A DNA stretch of 64,000 nt from Steinernema hermaphroditum. Lineage: Eukaryota > Nematoda > Chromadorea > Rhabditida > Steinernematidae. Position numbers and translations under genes: made by a program. Under the pieces are notes generated by a model. The model did not search any database, had not been told where the DNA came from, and saw only the letters and a program-made list of their open reading frames with translations. Location: contig CM059624.1 of NCBI GenBank assembly GCA_030435675.1, forward strand, positions 12,052,769 to 12,116,768, written 5' to 3'. Shown one piece after another: positions 46,713 to 59,283 of the stretch. How positions within the stretch are numbered: the stretch's first letter is position 1; each line of letters opens with the position of its first letter.

Positions 46713-48771
46713 TTATTCGCTCACTAAATTTACATCTCCCCTAATAAAGATTTCTGAATAGGCGTCTTCTTGACGCACGCCAATCTCCCGGTTCTTCTTC
46801 GCCTCGAGCAGACCGTAGAATTTGCGCGCGATCGTTCTCTTCGTGTCACACTTGCGCGCAAATCTCGAAAAGGACACCTAAACGGCAACGATAGACAAGC
46901 GCTTGAGAAACAAATCATCATACCTCTTCGGAATGCTTTAGGGCTACAGCAACCTTACCCAGGAAGTCCTTCCTTTCAGCCGACGACATTGCTCTATCCG
47001 CCGACGTATGGATAGAAGAAAGGCTGTTCACATCAGCCACTTCCATAAGTTCTTCTTGAAAAGACCTCTGCGACGCTGAAATAGCCCATTATAGACGACA
47101 ACCCAGAAATGAATAACGAACGGATAGAAAGGCTGCTAACATCAGCTGCTGCTGCTGTATGTGACGCCCACATCGTGCTGGTTTCTCTCGGGTGCTCGAA
47201 CATGTCTTCAAAACTCGGGGACTCCTGGATCGTCTGCAATTCCTCCAGCTGCAGACCTTCTACGAGGGGTGCGATGCTCCCAACAGTTTCTTCACCCCCT
47301 TCTTCAACGGCTACGACTGCATGCTCCGTGTAAATACTTTGCTCCGTTCTCCCAATCAGCCATCTGCTGCCAGGGTTGATCATTTGATCGATATTTGCGG
47401 CTTCCTTGATTCGCATTAGCTGCCGCGATGGAGGCGCCAAGTCCAAAGCAGGTCGCATCGTATCACTAAAAGCATATCGAGTTAGCTGCTTCTTGTTTGG
47501 GCAGACAGACCCATAGTTTTCTATTTGGTTTCTGAGTTGCTCATCGCTCATCAAAGGCTCTACATCGATGACAAGACGGCGGCGGCGGCGAGCGCGTTGA
47601 CGGACAGGAAGGTCGGAAACGTTCAGCGGTTGGAGAGTAAAGCTGGTTGGTCCGTCTAAATGAAGGTATTCATAGCATCTTCAGGATTAGACGAGGTCTA
47701 ACCGGCAGGCTCAAAAGTCGAAATGTCGGGTGCAAATGCAGCAGGCGGAGCTGGCTCTTCCACTTCCATAGGTTGTTCTTGAAAAGCCCTCTGCGACGCT
47801 GAAATAGTCCACTATAGACGACAGCCCAGAAGAGAATAACGAACGGATAGAAAGGCTGCTAACATTAGCTGCTGCTGCTGTATGTGACGCCCACATCGTG
47901 CTGGTTTCTCTCGGGTGCTCGAACATGTCTTCAAAACTCGGGGACTCCTGGATCGCCTGCAATTCTTCCAGCTGCAGACCTTGTCCGAGGGGTGTGATAC
48001 TTCGTGCAGTACCTTCACGTCTTCCTTCAACGTCCGCCGGCCAAGACTCTTCATTCCCGAAGAGTGAACTCGCACGCGCCAGCCTGACTTCGTCCATAGG
48101 CATAGGCTCGTCAACGAAGTCGAGCTCTCCGCCGTTCAAGGGAACTTCACTCGCAATTATCTAAACGAAGGTATATGAACAAAGGCGCGAAAATTGCAGC
48201 GAACAGTTCGCTGACTCATCGGCCGGTCGTCGAAGTCGAACAGATCCTCCTCGCGCAGAGTGATCTCTCTCCTTTCGGTGGCGCGGATTCCATTTGACGA
48301 CTCTTCTTCTCGTTCAAGGTCCATGTCGTACTCGATCTAATACAATGCGTCATTGGTACAGATTCTAAACACTTGTATTACCACGCGGCGTGGAGTTGGA
48401 TCACGCCGAATCTTGTCATCTTCTTGCAGGATGATTTTCTGGACCGATGGCTTAAACGCCATTTTCAGCATTGCGACAATATCGTTGGCGTCTGTGAGAA
48501 GAATGCTGGTCTTCTTTTCGAAGATCTTAACAATTCCGAGCAACAGATACCCAGTTGTCCGTAGTCCACTCTCCTGCTGCAAAAACAAGGACTATACATG
48601 CATTCGACATATGCTACGCACCTCGCCGTTCGCCTTCTTTACCTCATCGACTGCGTTCTTGATGTTGAGCTCAGAGACCATGGCCTTAGTGAGCTTTTTC
48701 TGCATGTGTGCCACCAACCAGATCCTGGCCAATGGACTCTTCTTGTTCAGCGTCCAGTAGGCGGTGAACAT
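46713..48771 (-). CDS. RAD21: Cohesin kleisin subunit, RAD21/SCC-1 type
   Basis: Eight exons: 48771-48622, 48576-48382, 48336-48205, 48160-47845, 47798-47703, 47655-47122, 47075-46924 and 46877-46713. All seven introns are 44-47 nt. The product is 579 aa. The N-terminal domain (MFTAYWTLNKKSPLARIWLV, KKLTKA, LRTTGYLLLGIVKIFEKK) binds SMC3. The C-terminal winged helix (TIARKFYGLLEAKKNREIGV, ending DVNLVSE) binds SMC1. A middle block carries RRRRRLVIDVEPLMSDEQLR and LDLAPPSRQLM, as in RAD21. The KKLTKA motif argues for mitotic or COH-type RAD21 over REC8. A segment of exons 4-5 is repeated in exons 6-7, intron included. The ATG lies 1 nt after a TTGCAG acceptor. The ring closes around sister chromatids. 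Confidence 0.88.
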
Positions 48772-49545
48772 TCTGCAAGCAGAAAGAAGAGTAAGCAAGC
48801 AAAGATACGAAACATGACCAGCGTATGGCGTAAACAAGAAGCAAACGACACCACTTGACACGCATATAATACACAACACTGACTCACTCAAGGATTGTAT
48901 GCTCCCGTTTTTAGTGAGGACTTAGGTAACGTAGCGTTCAAACTCACGCCGTCGGCAAAGATACGAAACAAAGATTCAAACAAAGATAGAACAAAGATCC
49001 ACACACGGTCGGGGATCGGAAACTAAACTAATGCCGGTCTTTCTTTCATTCTTGAAGCGCTTTTTTTTTGTGGCGTTGCTTTCGCCACACCGTTCGATTT
49101 CCTTCGAAAACACACTCAAACAAAAGCCAGAAAATGTGCAAGTAGGAGATATGACCAGTCTATTCGTAATTTGTCATCAGCTTGGCGGAAATTTCGCTAT
49201 CATACTCAAAACGGCCTCTTATACACATTCGTCTTGGAGGGATTTGAGAAAATAACAGAAAATATTTCATCAAAGCGCGGAAAAGCCGCAAGATCGCAGC
49301 CATAAACGCCGCATTTAAATCTCAGAGAAGCATGCTTATGCAGAATTTCAACGCATGACGATATCATAGGGCTTGTAACCCTCTTCCACCATCCAGATCC
49401 CGCCCAACGAATCCTTTTGCAACCGCGATGACGACTGGACAACGAGCGCACAAACAACACATCAAACGGAAATTCACCTGCAAGATTCCCTAAATTTGAC
49501 CGCAGCAAGTATACAGTCTACTTTTTCGAATCCACAAAAAATTGC

Positions 49546-49632
49546 AGCGTACTGAGACCCAGAACATAAAAAGGCAGATATTTCGTTCGCTGTCTTCAAT
49601 GCGCTAGATGATATTCTGGGTCTCAGCACGCT
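49546..49632. repeat. 19-bp inverted repeat with ~49-nt spacer
   Basis: AGCGTACTGAGACCCAGAA (49546-49564) pairs with TTCTGGGTCTCAGCACGCT (49614-49632) with a single mismatch. The spacer pairs only weakly. Confidence 0.75.
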
Positions 49633-49870
49633 ATGATTGATCGCTCTTGTGGACGAGGAAACTTGCAAAAGAGGAAACCACAGACAAAGCAAAGACTGTC
49701 TCGACACGTCTAAATCGCCTGAATTTCCTTTTTCGCATCCTCATTTGCAGTTTCAGTCTGGTTTGAGCGGCCGAGTTGTTTGGGATCTCGCATGGATCTG
49801 CTTTTGTCATTGATTGTATTCCTCACGATAGGAAAATTTGGAGGAAGGAAAGGCACAGAGTTTAAGACGT

Positions 49871-50180
49871 TTACTCCGTTGATATGTTGTTTAGCTGGAA
49901 CGCCGGCTTACACGCAGCCTCTTCAAGGGCATTGATTAACTTCATGTATTGTGGTCTGCCCCGACCCGTAAGCGGTCCACAGCACTGTCGCCGTGCTCCG
50001 TCACCGTCCCACATGCTTCCAGTAGCGCGACCTATTGAACCCCCGCCTGGCATGCTTTTGTCTTGTCTCGTTTCTGCAAAACCCTCTGTGTTGTTCATTT
50101 AAAGCCCGACGGGACCAGTGGAGCGGTGCGGTTTGCGGGCACAGAACTTGAGTCGCTGTGGACGCTGCTGAATGCAGAAT
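49871..50180 (-). CDS. Doubtful small gene
   Basis: A minus-strand frame from an ATG at 50098 runs 75 codons to a stop at 49871-49873, ending with helix-like YMKLINALEEAACKPAF. An upstream start (MSSDSAFSSVHSD) can be joined through a ~74-nt intron ending TTTTGCAG. Its composition is more protein-like than nearby frames. No family is recognised. Confidence 0.25.
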
Positions 50181-51214
50181 CTGAAGACATCTCGAATACA
50201 TCTTCAGCTATTTAGAGTAAATCACTGGCTTGTCATGTCCGCCTCGACATAATCCATCAAAATTGTGAACCATTGATTCATATTCCACCCGGAAGCGAGT
50301 GAAATATGTCCTCCGAAAACCCATAACACTTTTTTTGGGCCAACACGGAACTCGCCTTCGTCTCCAATCTCGGCCTATCAAAATCTACTCTAAATTGAGC
50401 TTATGCTTTAAAAAATCGCAATCAGTTCTGCAAAAAAAGGGCACAAAATTGCGTCAATAGTCGCGTGCATTTCTTAGCAGAGTGGTCGTTCTTTGTGTGC
50501 CAACTGCGTCGGAACCCTTTTATCGCCAATGCCATTGACCTTCAGCGGTTTCTGTCCTAAAATATGCTATTCCCACGGAGTTCGACGTGTTCACCAGAAT
50601 TCGGACAAATTCGCACATTCTTCAACTCCACTTTCACACATTCTTTCTCAAATCTCCTCCACTCCGTTTTCACCCAAAATAAGAGTCTTTCCACAACATT
50701 TCGTCACCCATCGCCTCCCCTCCGCTCCGGCGAGAAAATAACGTTTTCGGCGACAGGATGAGTCGTCTCCTTCCGCCGCCTCCGTGCGCGAATCTGCGAT
50801 TCCTGACAAACGACGGGCGCCGCCGGACGCGGCGCGGTCGCGGCGAGCGTCGACGCGACGCGGCGTCGTCTACGTGACCTTCTTTGTGCGCCGACGACGG
50901 CGTCGCGGTCGCCGCCGCCCGGAGCCGCGGCCGCCGAGCTGTTAGGCGTGCACGTCGCAGCCCGCTCGCCCTCTCCAACCCTCGTTGCAGCCGTCGTCGA
51001 CCCAGCCGCGTCCCATCCTCCTCCTCCTCCTCCTTTTTTGCCTGACTCCTCCTGATCTAATCGATACTACTCATCACAGCTATATGTCGTCGCTTTGAGG
51101 CACGATGCCCATTATCGTCGTGGATCGCCATGTACTGTACACGAATCTCCTGATTTCAGAGCACAAAAGTGTCAAAGTGATGCTAACGGCGAATTAGCCG
51201 CGTGATCCGAAATC

Positions 51215-54200
51215 ATGACGACTGTTGACGGCGACCTGAGAAAGGCGTTCGTTCGACCGCCGTTTGCGCCGATTTTTTATCCGACCGAAGAGGAGTTCCG
51301 CGATCCGATTGCCTATGTGGCGTCGATTCGCCCGAAGGCCGAGCGCTTCGGAGTGATCAAGATCATTCCGCCCGAGGTGGGTAATTCCGTTCCGACAAGC
51401 ATGCACCACCCACATTCCGCCGGCGAATCGCCGATTTTGGGAACAGCTGTTCGGGAGGGTACTGTAGGCAATCCTAAAATTTGACGCGTTTCGACGAGAA
51501 AACCCGATTGGGCCCTGAAGTTTCCTGCTCTGGACGGTGCTACCGTTCACAGCGAGAAGGACAAACTATGCAAGATATCGCGTCTTTGACCTTGAAAATG
51601 ACTTTTTCTCCTCGAAATACCTTCATAATCCGGTCTTTGTGAGAGAAATGCCTGGAATGTGGGCGTTTTGGGTGTTTACGAAATTGGATGCACTTCTGGA
51701 ACTACCACACAATCAAAAAGTGCTTCATTTTCCAAATGTTCTGTTTGAGAATACACGTTTGGTGGAAGCATTGATCTTAGATCTCAACCCTAGAGCTCTA
51801 GTTCCCGACAAAAAGCGAAATTTAAATGGCAGATGCTTGACTCACCGCAGGTAATCGCCACTTTCTAAGAATGCCGCTTCCGCTAGAGAAGCCAAACTAA
51901 TCCATGACCTGTGGCTTCTTGGAAAATGAACCTTGATCGAGAGTAAGTGCACCGTCAGGTGGATAGACAGAACTTTTGTTTTCACTATCCGACTTAGGAA
52001 GGAAGTGACCTAACAGTGAGTGCCTTCATAAATGAGAGAGCAGAAGGAAAATCTAAATAATTCAGTTAGCTACTGGGCCTGACGGAAAGGACGAATCATG
52101 ATGTCATTTGGAAAACATGTAACGTAACAAGCGCTGCCCAAAGTAACGTTCTATTTTATCAGTTTTCGTGTGGGCGAAAGCGAAACTAAAGTCAATGTAG
52201 GTCAGCTTAACCATGCTTTTTGAAGTGTAATAGAGATCGTGAGATCGTGCAAGGTCGTGTTGAGACGCACGTCTTTTTTTGGGTGGGGAGTACTCTCTCG
52301 TTTCTGGGTTGATCACCCAGTTTTGTGAAAATCTCACTTCTGGCTAAACACTTTCCGGTTCAAAATGAAATTCTTCGAAGAATTTCGACACTATAGGACA
52401 ATGCAAGAGACCTTTAAGTTCAATTCTATCCTTCAAAAAGTGCTTTTCTAAGAACATAGGCTGACCTGGAATCCTCGATTTTGTGATATGAGAAACAACC
52501 ACGCTTACACCAAAAGGGACTTCAATCAGCATGTTTAAATTTCACTCACTTCAAAAGTGCGCTTCAAACCTCACTGGGCTCTTAATTTTGGAGTAATCTA
52601 TCACCCTAGGTTCTGTGTCCAGCCTAAAATTATTTCTTTTGGCAGACACATTCTGGAGATTTGGTCGTTCTCACGCAATTACATAAATGGAATAACGACC
52701 CATAAATTCCCATGACCGTCTGAATGCAGACGTCCGTGTCTATCTCCAAACTCGTTTTCATATTGGCACATTGTGCAGACCTGGTTTTGCCTTCAATGAA
52801 ATACATAAGACAGTACCAGCCATTCTATGTTGTGAAGCGGTGGGAAAACGACCGATTTCACGCTGGTCTGCTCAAAAAATGATTGGAATTCTCTGTGGCG
52901 TTTGTCTATAAGACAGATTTCAAAGTGTCGTCTTGGGTGTGGGTGAATTGAGCGGTATTATTACAAAATAAAAATATGTTTCATGTATTTTTCAAAAAAG
53001 TGTGTCGGCCTTCCATGACCTTCCATTTGACTAACCATGCACGAGTGGACCAGGCTGTGGTAACTTCCCCTCCTTCAGCCATCAACCGATAGCGGAACGA
53101 CACGTTTTTATAGCGGCAAACACTTTGCACCCCCTATCACTGAAAGATCTACCTTGTGTACTATTATGCATCTCAAGGTGCACTTTTAGAGTCGTAATAT
53201 CATCCGTAGGTTGGAAAGAAAGTGTAATGTGCGCCACACACGCAACGGCGCTTAAGATGACTCACAACATCACAAGCTGTGATTATTGTGAATACATTAA
53301 TCTGCGAAGCAGCGCTATTCAAGCCGTGCAGTTTCCCCTGTCCTTGTTCGTAGAAGTTGGCATTTCGAGCGTCACCGTCATGCATTTCCGGATGAGAGCG
53401 GCCTTTTTATTTGCCCTTTCTAGGCTCCGCACAAATGGGGCGCGTAATTAAGCCTTTCGCGCACAAATAACCCGATTTGTGGCGACGTCACGCCGGCAAC
53501 AAACAGCTTTCGAGCGTAGCTAAACGTCAAACATTAGTCGAGTAATGGGAACAACAAGATATAGCGTGATTACGCATTACGCACATTATAATGAGGCTAA
53601 TCATGTTGAATATCGTAATAAATGGGTTGGAAAGGGAAATTAGTCCATGGGGAAAAGCTAATGACACGTTTCTTTCAGAGCTTCAAACCTCCATTCGCCA
53701 TCGATTTGGACACTTTCGAGTTCACCCCTCGCGACCAGAGACTAAATGAGATCGACGCCACAGCTAAGGCCCGGATGGTCTTTTGCGAACGCCATTCGCG
53801 CTTCTGGGAGATGCAGGGAACCCCGTTTGCCGTCCCACACCTAGAGCGACGAAATCTGGACGTGTTCGGTCTGTACAAGGCGGTGGAGCTGCTTGGAGAC
53901 GCGGTGACGGTGAACCGCGAGAAGAAATGGGGCCAGGTGGCGAAGCTGCTTGGATACACCATGTCGCAAGGAAACGCGCTCAAGAACGTGTACATGAAGT
54001 GGATCGAGCCTTATCTGAGGCTGTCACATAAGGTGAGAGAAGAGAAGGATCAAACATCATACAAACAAAGGCATAAACAAAAGACAAAGAAGGTCGCTTA
54101 TCTACATTTATGTGTGACTCACCCAAATGACTCACTCTTGTTCTTTTGAACTGTAAATATTCTAATTGTACGTCATTTTGCCGTGCAGAACTCGCCAAAT

Positions 54201-57200
54201 CGATGTTCCACCTAAACTAAAACAAGTACTTTATAGTCTATAAAAGACATCTTTATGGTTTTTGTGATTCTGAATCAGGCTTACGTAGAAGACAATAGCA
54301 AACACTTTCATCCCCTTTTTGGGCACCTCTGACTTCATTTGATTTTTCAGGTAAACGTGAAAAAAGAATACTACGAACCGAATCCCACGGGACCCGAAGA
54401 CGTCCGACCCACCATAGGCACCAGCCGCATGATGGCAGGCCTGAAGCCGCACATTGAAACCACCGAGGAGCCCCTTTTCAAACGCGACATCGACGAGTTG
54501 ATGTGCGACAAGTGCGGCCTCGGGCACGACGAACACTTGATGCTTCTGTGCGAGAACTGCGACCGTGCCCTGCACACCTACTGCTCGGAGCCGGCGTTCG
54601 CCGAGGTCCCCAAAGGCGACTGGCACTGTCCGAGTTGTGTCTCCTCGGCCGTGAGGGCTCTGGACGCCCGGTACGGATTCCACGACTCCGGCGAGTCGTA
54701 CACTTTGAATACGTTCAAGAAAGCCGCCGACGAGTTCAAGATAAAGTACTTCAACATGGAGCTGAAGGACATAAGTCCCGAGATGGTCGAGGAGGAGTAC
54801 TGGAGGAACGTGCACGACCTGAACAAGTGCGTGACGGTCAAGTACGGCGCCGACTTGATCACCAGCGAAGTGGGGAGCGGTTTCCCCAGGAAGATCGACT
54901 TCTTGGTCGGCCCCAACCAGAAGGGAAAGCAGCACTACGCGAACCACCCGTGGAATCTCAACAACATGCCCGTCCTCAACGAGTCCGTTTTGAGTCACTG
55001 GGGCTCTGGAATATCGGGTATGCGCAAAGTCGCTCTTTCCCAGCTCTAGCATTAAGTATTTTAGGCATGATCGTTCCGTGGGTCTACGTGGGCATGTGCT
55101 TCAGTTCCTTCTGCTGGCACACCGAGGATCACTGGAGTTACAGTATCAACTACATGCACTGGTGAGTTAAAGACATTTGATAAAAATCGGTTTGTCGTTC
55201 TTGAAACCGGTCTCGGGAAGATGTGAAGCTGTTGACAAAAACATGTCAGTCTGGTTTCATAGCGTGAATAGCGCCAATTTTGCGATCCTTTTTTGAAAAA
55301 TGAATTCAGAACTTGGTGGGGTCTACTAGCTTGATACAAAACAACATAAATTCCTTTTGACATGCTTCTTTCGTGAAACCGGTCGTGAAGAGACTGTCTG
55401 AGTGTCTTCTGTCTGGAAAAAATGGTATAGAGGGTCTGGAATGATCATTTCTTCATTGTGTCTATAAGTAAGCGGTCGAAGTCAGATGCAGACAGACATT
55501 CAGGCATTGATTTGTGTCTAGCTGTCCGGAATGAATGCGAGCGTTTGACTCAGTGTTTTAAATGATCATTAGAACTGCATCGTCTATGGGTGAGCGGTTC
55601 ATCCAACTCAGACACAGACAGTTTTTAACGCCGAATGAAATAAGTAGCGTATTCGAAGATCTGAAACCGGTTTTGCGACAAACGTGAATCGACCGAAACA
55701 CAGCCATTCACACGTTTTCCGTTGCAGGGGCGAACCCAAAATCTGGTACGGTATAGCCGGCGCCGATGGCGAAAAATTCGACGACATCGTCCGCGAACTC
55801 GTCCCCGATCTCTTCGCAAAGCAGCCCGATCTCCTCCACCACATGACGACGCAGCTGAACCCCTCCTATGTCATGCGGAAGGGAGTGCCCGTCTACACTG
55901 TCCACCAGAGCCCTGGAGAGTTCGTCATCACGTTCCCGCGAGCCTATCACGCCGGATACAACGAAGGCTTCAACTTCGCGGAAGCGGTGAATTTCGCTCC
56001 TCCGGATTGGGTAAGTCCAGCAAAGTGAGGCCATATTGAAATGGACTCTTTCAGCTCCGCATGGGTCGTCTCTGTCTCCAGAACTATGCGTCTGTCCGTA
56101 GGAACTGCGTGTTTGCGCACGACGAACTTGTGCTGAAGGTGGCCAAATCACCCGAAAAGCTCAGCATCTGCATGTGTGTGAGCATCGTTGAAGAGCTGTA
56201 CAACATTCAAAGCCACGAAGAAGCCGGGCGGACGATGATGAAGGAGAGGGGAGTGGTGAACTCGGAAAGGGTGACATTCGAAGAGATCCTCGACGACCTC
56301 AGGACGTGCATCTACTGCCGCTCCACGATCTACATGAGCGGACTGAAGTGCGCCCATCCCGGAAGAATCGTGTGTCTGGAACATGTCGAATTCTTGTGCG
56401 AGCATTGCAAGCCCGAGGAGTGCACGATACAGTACAGGCACACGATGGAGGAGCTGAGGACTTTCATCAATAGGCTAGAGAAGCGCACGGCTGGTTTCGA
56501 TGCGTGGATTCTACAAGTCAGGCAATTCATCAACGTAGATAACAAGGATGTCCCGAAAATGAGTAAGTTAAAAGATATTTACGCTTGCGATATCCTGTCA
56601 AAGCATCAGCCCAACCACAAACAATACAAAGTTCATGCTCTTAGATTAGTCATATTGCAGAGCTGGAAGAAGCGCGCTCCCTGGTGGACCGCGGCGTCAC
56701 TAGCAAATACCCGTTGACGAACGAAGTGGCCGAACTCAAAGATCTCATCAAAGCTTGCGAGAAGCCCCTCCACGACGCGAACTCCATCCTCACCCGCAAA
56801 ATCCGACTTCGCAACTCGACACGCTGCCAGAAGGCGGACGAACGGAAGGACTCGCACGATCTCCAAGAAGTCGTCCAGTCCCTGCAAGCGGCGCCTTTCG
56901 CCGTCTCCCAGAACCTCATGGACGCTCTCGAAGAGCTTCTTAAGCACGTGAATGCGTGGACGGAGAAGGCGAAGGAGGCCGCCAAAGTGGATCTCTTCAA
57001 TGTGACCGACTTCGACGAAACTCTCAAGAAGATCAAGACCGTCCACGACGAGGGGGAGGAGTACAATCTGAAGTTGGTGGACCTCGACAAACTCGGGCAT
57101 CTGATGTCCTGCATCGAGTGGATGCAGAAGGCGGCCGACGTGAAGGAGAAGATCGAAGCGTGGGAGGCAAACCCCGACGGAGCCAGTATGATTCAGAGGA

Positions 57201-59283
57201 CGAAGACCGGATACGTTCTGAAGCTGGAAGACGAGACTGACATCGACAAGAAGCTCGTTTCCGACCTTATCTGTCTGGACGAAATCGAGAATCTCTGCAG
57301 GGAGGGCGCTTCGTTCGACTTCGAAGGACCCGTTTCGGAGAACCAGAGCTACTTGGAGGCGAAGATCAAGGCCGCGCGGAGATCGGACAAGAAGGCCGAG
57401 GAGTTCTTCGAGGACGAGGAGAACGCCACTTTGGAAAAGGCCGAGCTCCTCTGGAACGAGCTCAAGCCGCACATGTGGTCGGACACCATCGCCATGAACA
57501 CCCTCAGAGCGGAGCTCCGGATGGCCAGGACCATAGTCGAGCGGCTGGAGTCCATCCAGAGGGGGAACGTGTTCTCGGAGAAATCTCTCTCTGTGTTGGT
57601 TAACGGTTGCGACAATTCTCAGCTCGTGGACAAGGGCTGTCAGAAGGAGAAGATCGAAGCGTTCTTCAAGGAGATGGACGACTATCTTGTCAGTGTCAAA
57701 GAAGCCTTCCAAAACAACCCTAGCTACCATACTCTTTATGAGGTATAGCTACTCGTAGCTTCCACCTCTATCATCCTGTTTCAGATTCTGGTGGGCAAAG
57801 AAGACATTGCCGGATTGGTAGAAGGCCAGATCACTCCACTCACACTTTTCTCCTGGGACGATCCGCTGAGAAACCTCGAATCGCTCGAGCAGTTCGAGAC
57901 GATAGAGCAGCTGAAGTACCATCTTGACAATGTCCAACTCCAGGAACAGGCTTTACTGCCACGACTACGATCGTCCAATCAGACGAAATCAGTGGAAGAG
58001 ACCTGTGTTTGTCTGCAGACTAGGACGAAGTCCACTGGAACGATCTCATGTTATGTGTGCGCTGCCTCTTTCCACTGTAAGTTTACAACCCCTCAAGTCA
58101 TGTGTAGCGTCCTTTCCACATACCAAAAAGGTGCCTTAAAAGATACAGGGTTTGCCAAAATGCAGACTATAAGCAAGTGTGTCTTTCGCTGTTTGTCGGC
58201 TATACAAAACAGCGATCATTCATACACTCAGAGCTGTTTGAAATCGGTCGATTGCCTATTGTATCTCGCCGCTTCACACTGATCTTTGCCGCAAAGATGG
58301 CTTTTGTGGCTCGTATGCTACCGGTCCACCAGATATTCTCCTGGCAAATAACCCTTTGGTCTTTGCAAAGGAGACAGAAACGTGGCCCTGCCTGTTCTCA
58401 CATCCTTTTTGGGGCAGAATACCCAATTCAATATCTCGTTTTTTTTTGCACGCTCGACAGCATTCATCTCCTTGTTTTCAGACGAGTGCATAACCTGGAA
58501 CCCCTTCTTCGACATGCTTCCGCCAGGCGTCTACTTGTGCCCTCGCTGTCTTCGAGGCAAACGTCCTTCCACCGATTCCATCGCCGAACTCAAAACCGAA
58601 TTTGTCCTTCGCTCCATGGAACATTATTTTGTGGAACACCTGCAAAAGAGAGCCACGAGAGCTGCCGAGTTCCTTGAATCGAGCGTTGCCACTGGAAACA
58701 AGGAAAAGTAAGTATCCATTCCACTTCACAGTAATATTCGCCGCCTTTAGGATTCACCACGACATCCTCTCGATGTTGAGCCTGGAAGCTGTGCACTACC
58801 CGACGTTAGGGAAGCTCAAAAGTGGAGAATTGTTCATGATCAATGAACAGGACAGGGACCTCATGATCTCTCTGAAAGCCGTCGAAGGCAAAGTGCTGCC
58901 AAGGACGATCTTCGCGACAAAGTCGCCAAAGAAGAATAGCAGGAAGAGGTCGTCTACTTCGTCGCTGAGGAGGAGGAACTCCAAGGCGAAGAAAAGCACT
59001 CTGGACCATGACGAGGAGCAGCGCAGGATACAGAACCAGGAAAACAACGTTTGCGAGGCGCCGCTTTGCATAAAACCATGCAGTAAGTACGGCCAAACCG
59101 AAAGCGCCCAAAGCGTTCTCCTTCGCCTTCTCACTACCTCCATTTTCAGGCCAAGAAGTCAACTGGATCCAATGCCAGTCAGGTTGCGAGCGCTGGTTCC
59201 ACTACGTCTGCATTGGCCTCACCATCCCGCAAGTCTCCGAGACAGCCTTTTGGGGCTGCAGCCAGTGTCCGGACCACCACTAG
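51215..59283 (+). CDS. rbr-2 (KDM5): KDM5/JARID1 histone H3K4 demethylase
   Basis: Eleven exons: 51215-51376, 53679-54032, 54351-55017, 55065-55161, 55728-56010, 56055-56562, 56661-57742, 57785-58076, 58482-58707, 58751-59082 and 59150-59283. The product is 1378 aa. Domain order is that of KDM5: JmjN (~17-72, split by the 2.3-kb first intron), ARID (~85-165), PHD1 ([19 protein letters not shown], ~224-272), JmjC with iron ligands H413, E415 (FCWHTEDH) and H501 ([11 protein letters not shown]), a C5HC2 zinc finger ([15 protein letters not shown]...C), the PLU-1 region, PHD2 ([19 protein letters not shown]) and PHD3 ([16 protein letters not shown]). It removes methyl groups from H3 lysine 4 in the nucleus using Fe(II) and 2-oxoglutarate. 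All ligands are intact. AATAAA lies at 59632-59637. Introns 1 and 8 carry interspersed repeats. Confidence 0.96.
52830..52955 (+). repeat. Interspersed repeat, copy B (KDM5 intron 1)
   Basis: Carries GAAGCGGTGGGAAAACGACC, identical to the PP1-intron copy, then similar but diverging sequence for about 100 nt. Confidence 0.6.
58190..58290 (-). repeat. Interspersed repeat, diverged inverted copy C (KDM5 intron 8)
   Basis: On the minus strand GATCAGTGTGAAGCGGCGAG and, after a small insertion, ATCGACCGATTTCA match copies A and B in order. Confidence 0.4.

Larger units (their letters stand above)
48772..51214. other. Intergenic region between kleisin and KDM5
   Basis: About 2.4 kb. It holds a 19-bp inverted repeat (49546-49632), a doubtful minus-strand ORF (49871-50180), and, from about 50700, a GC-rich stretch with CTCCTC repeats that is probably the KDM5 promoter. 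Confidence 0.4.

Noticed and set aside
51537..51854. 105-codon frame in KDM5 intron 1 as an extra JmjN exon
   Set aside because: JmjN joins cleanly from IIPPE to [11 protein letters not shown] across the long intron, and the frame has no matching residues.
54231..55052. 273-codon frame antisense to KDM5, and similar long antisense frames at 56633-57730 and 60438-61268
   Set aside because: Mirror frames of GC-biased coding exons; the sense strands encode KDM5 and glutamine synthetase with clear domains.
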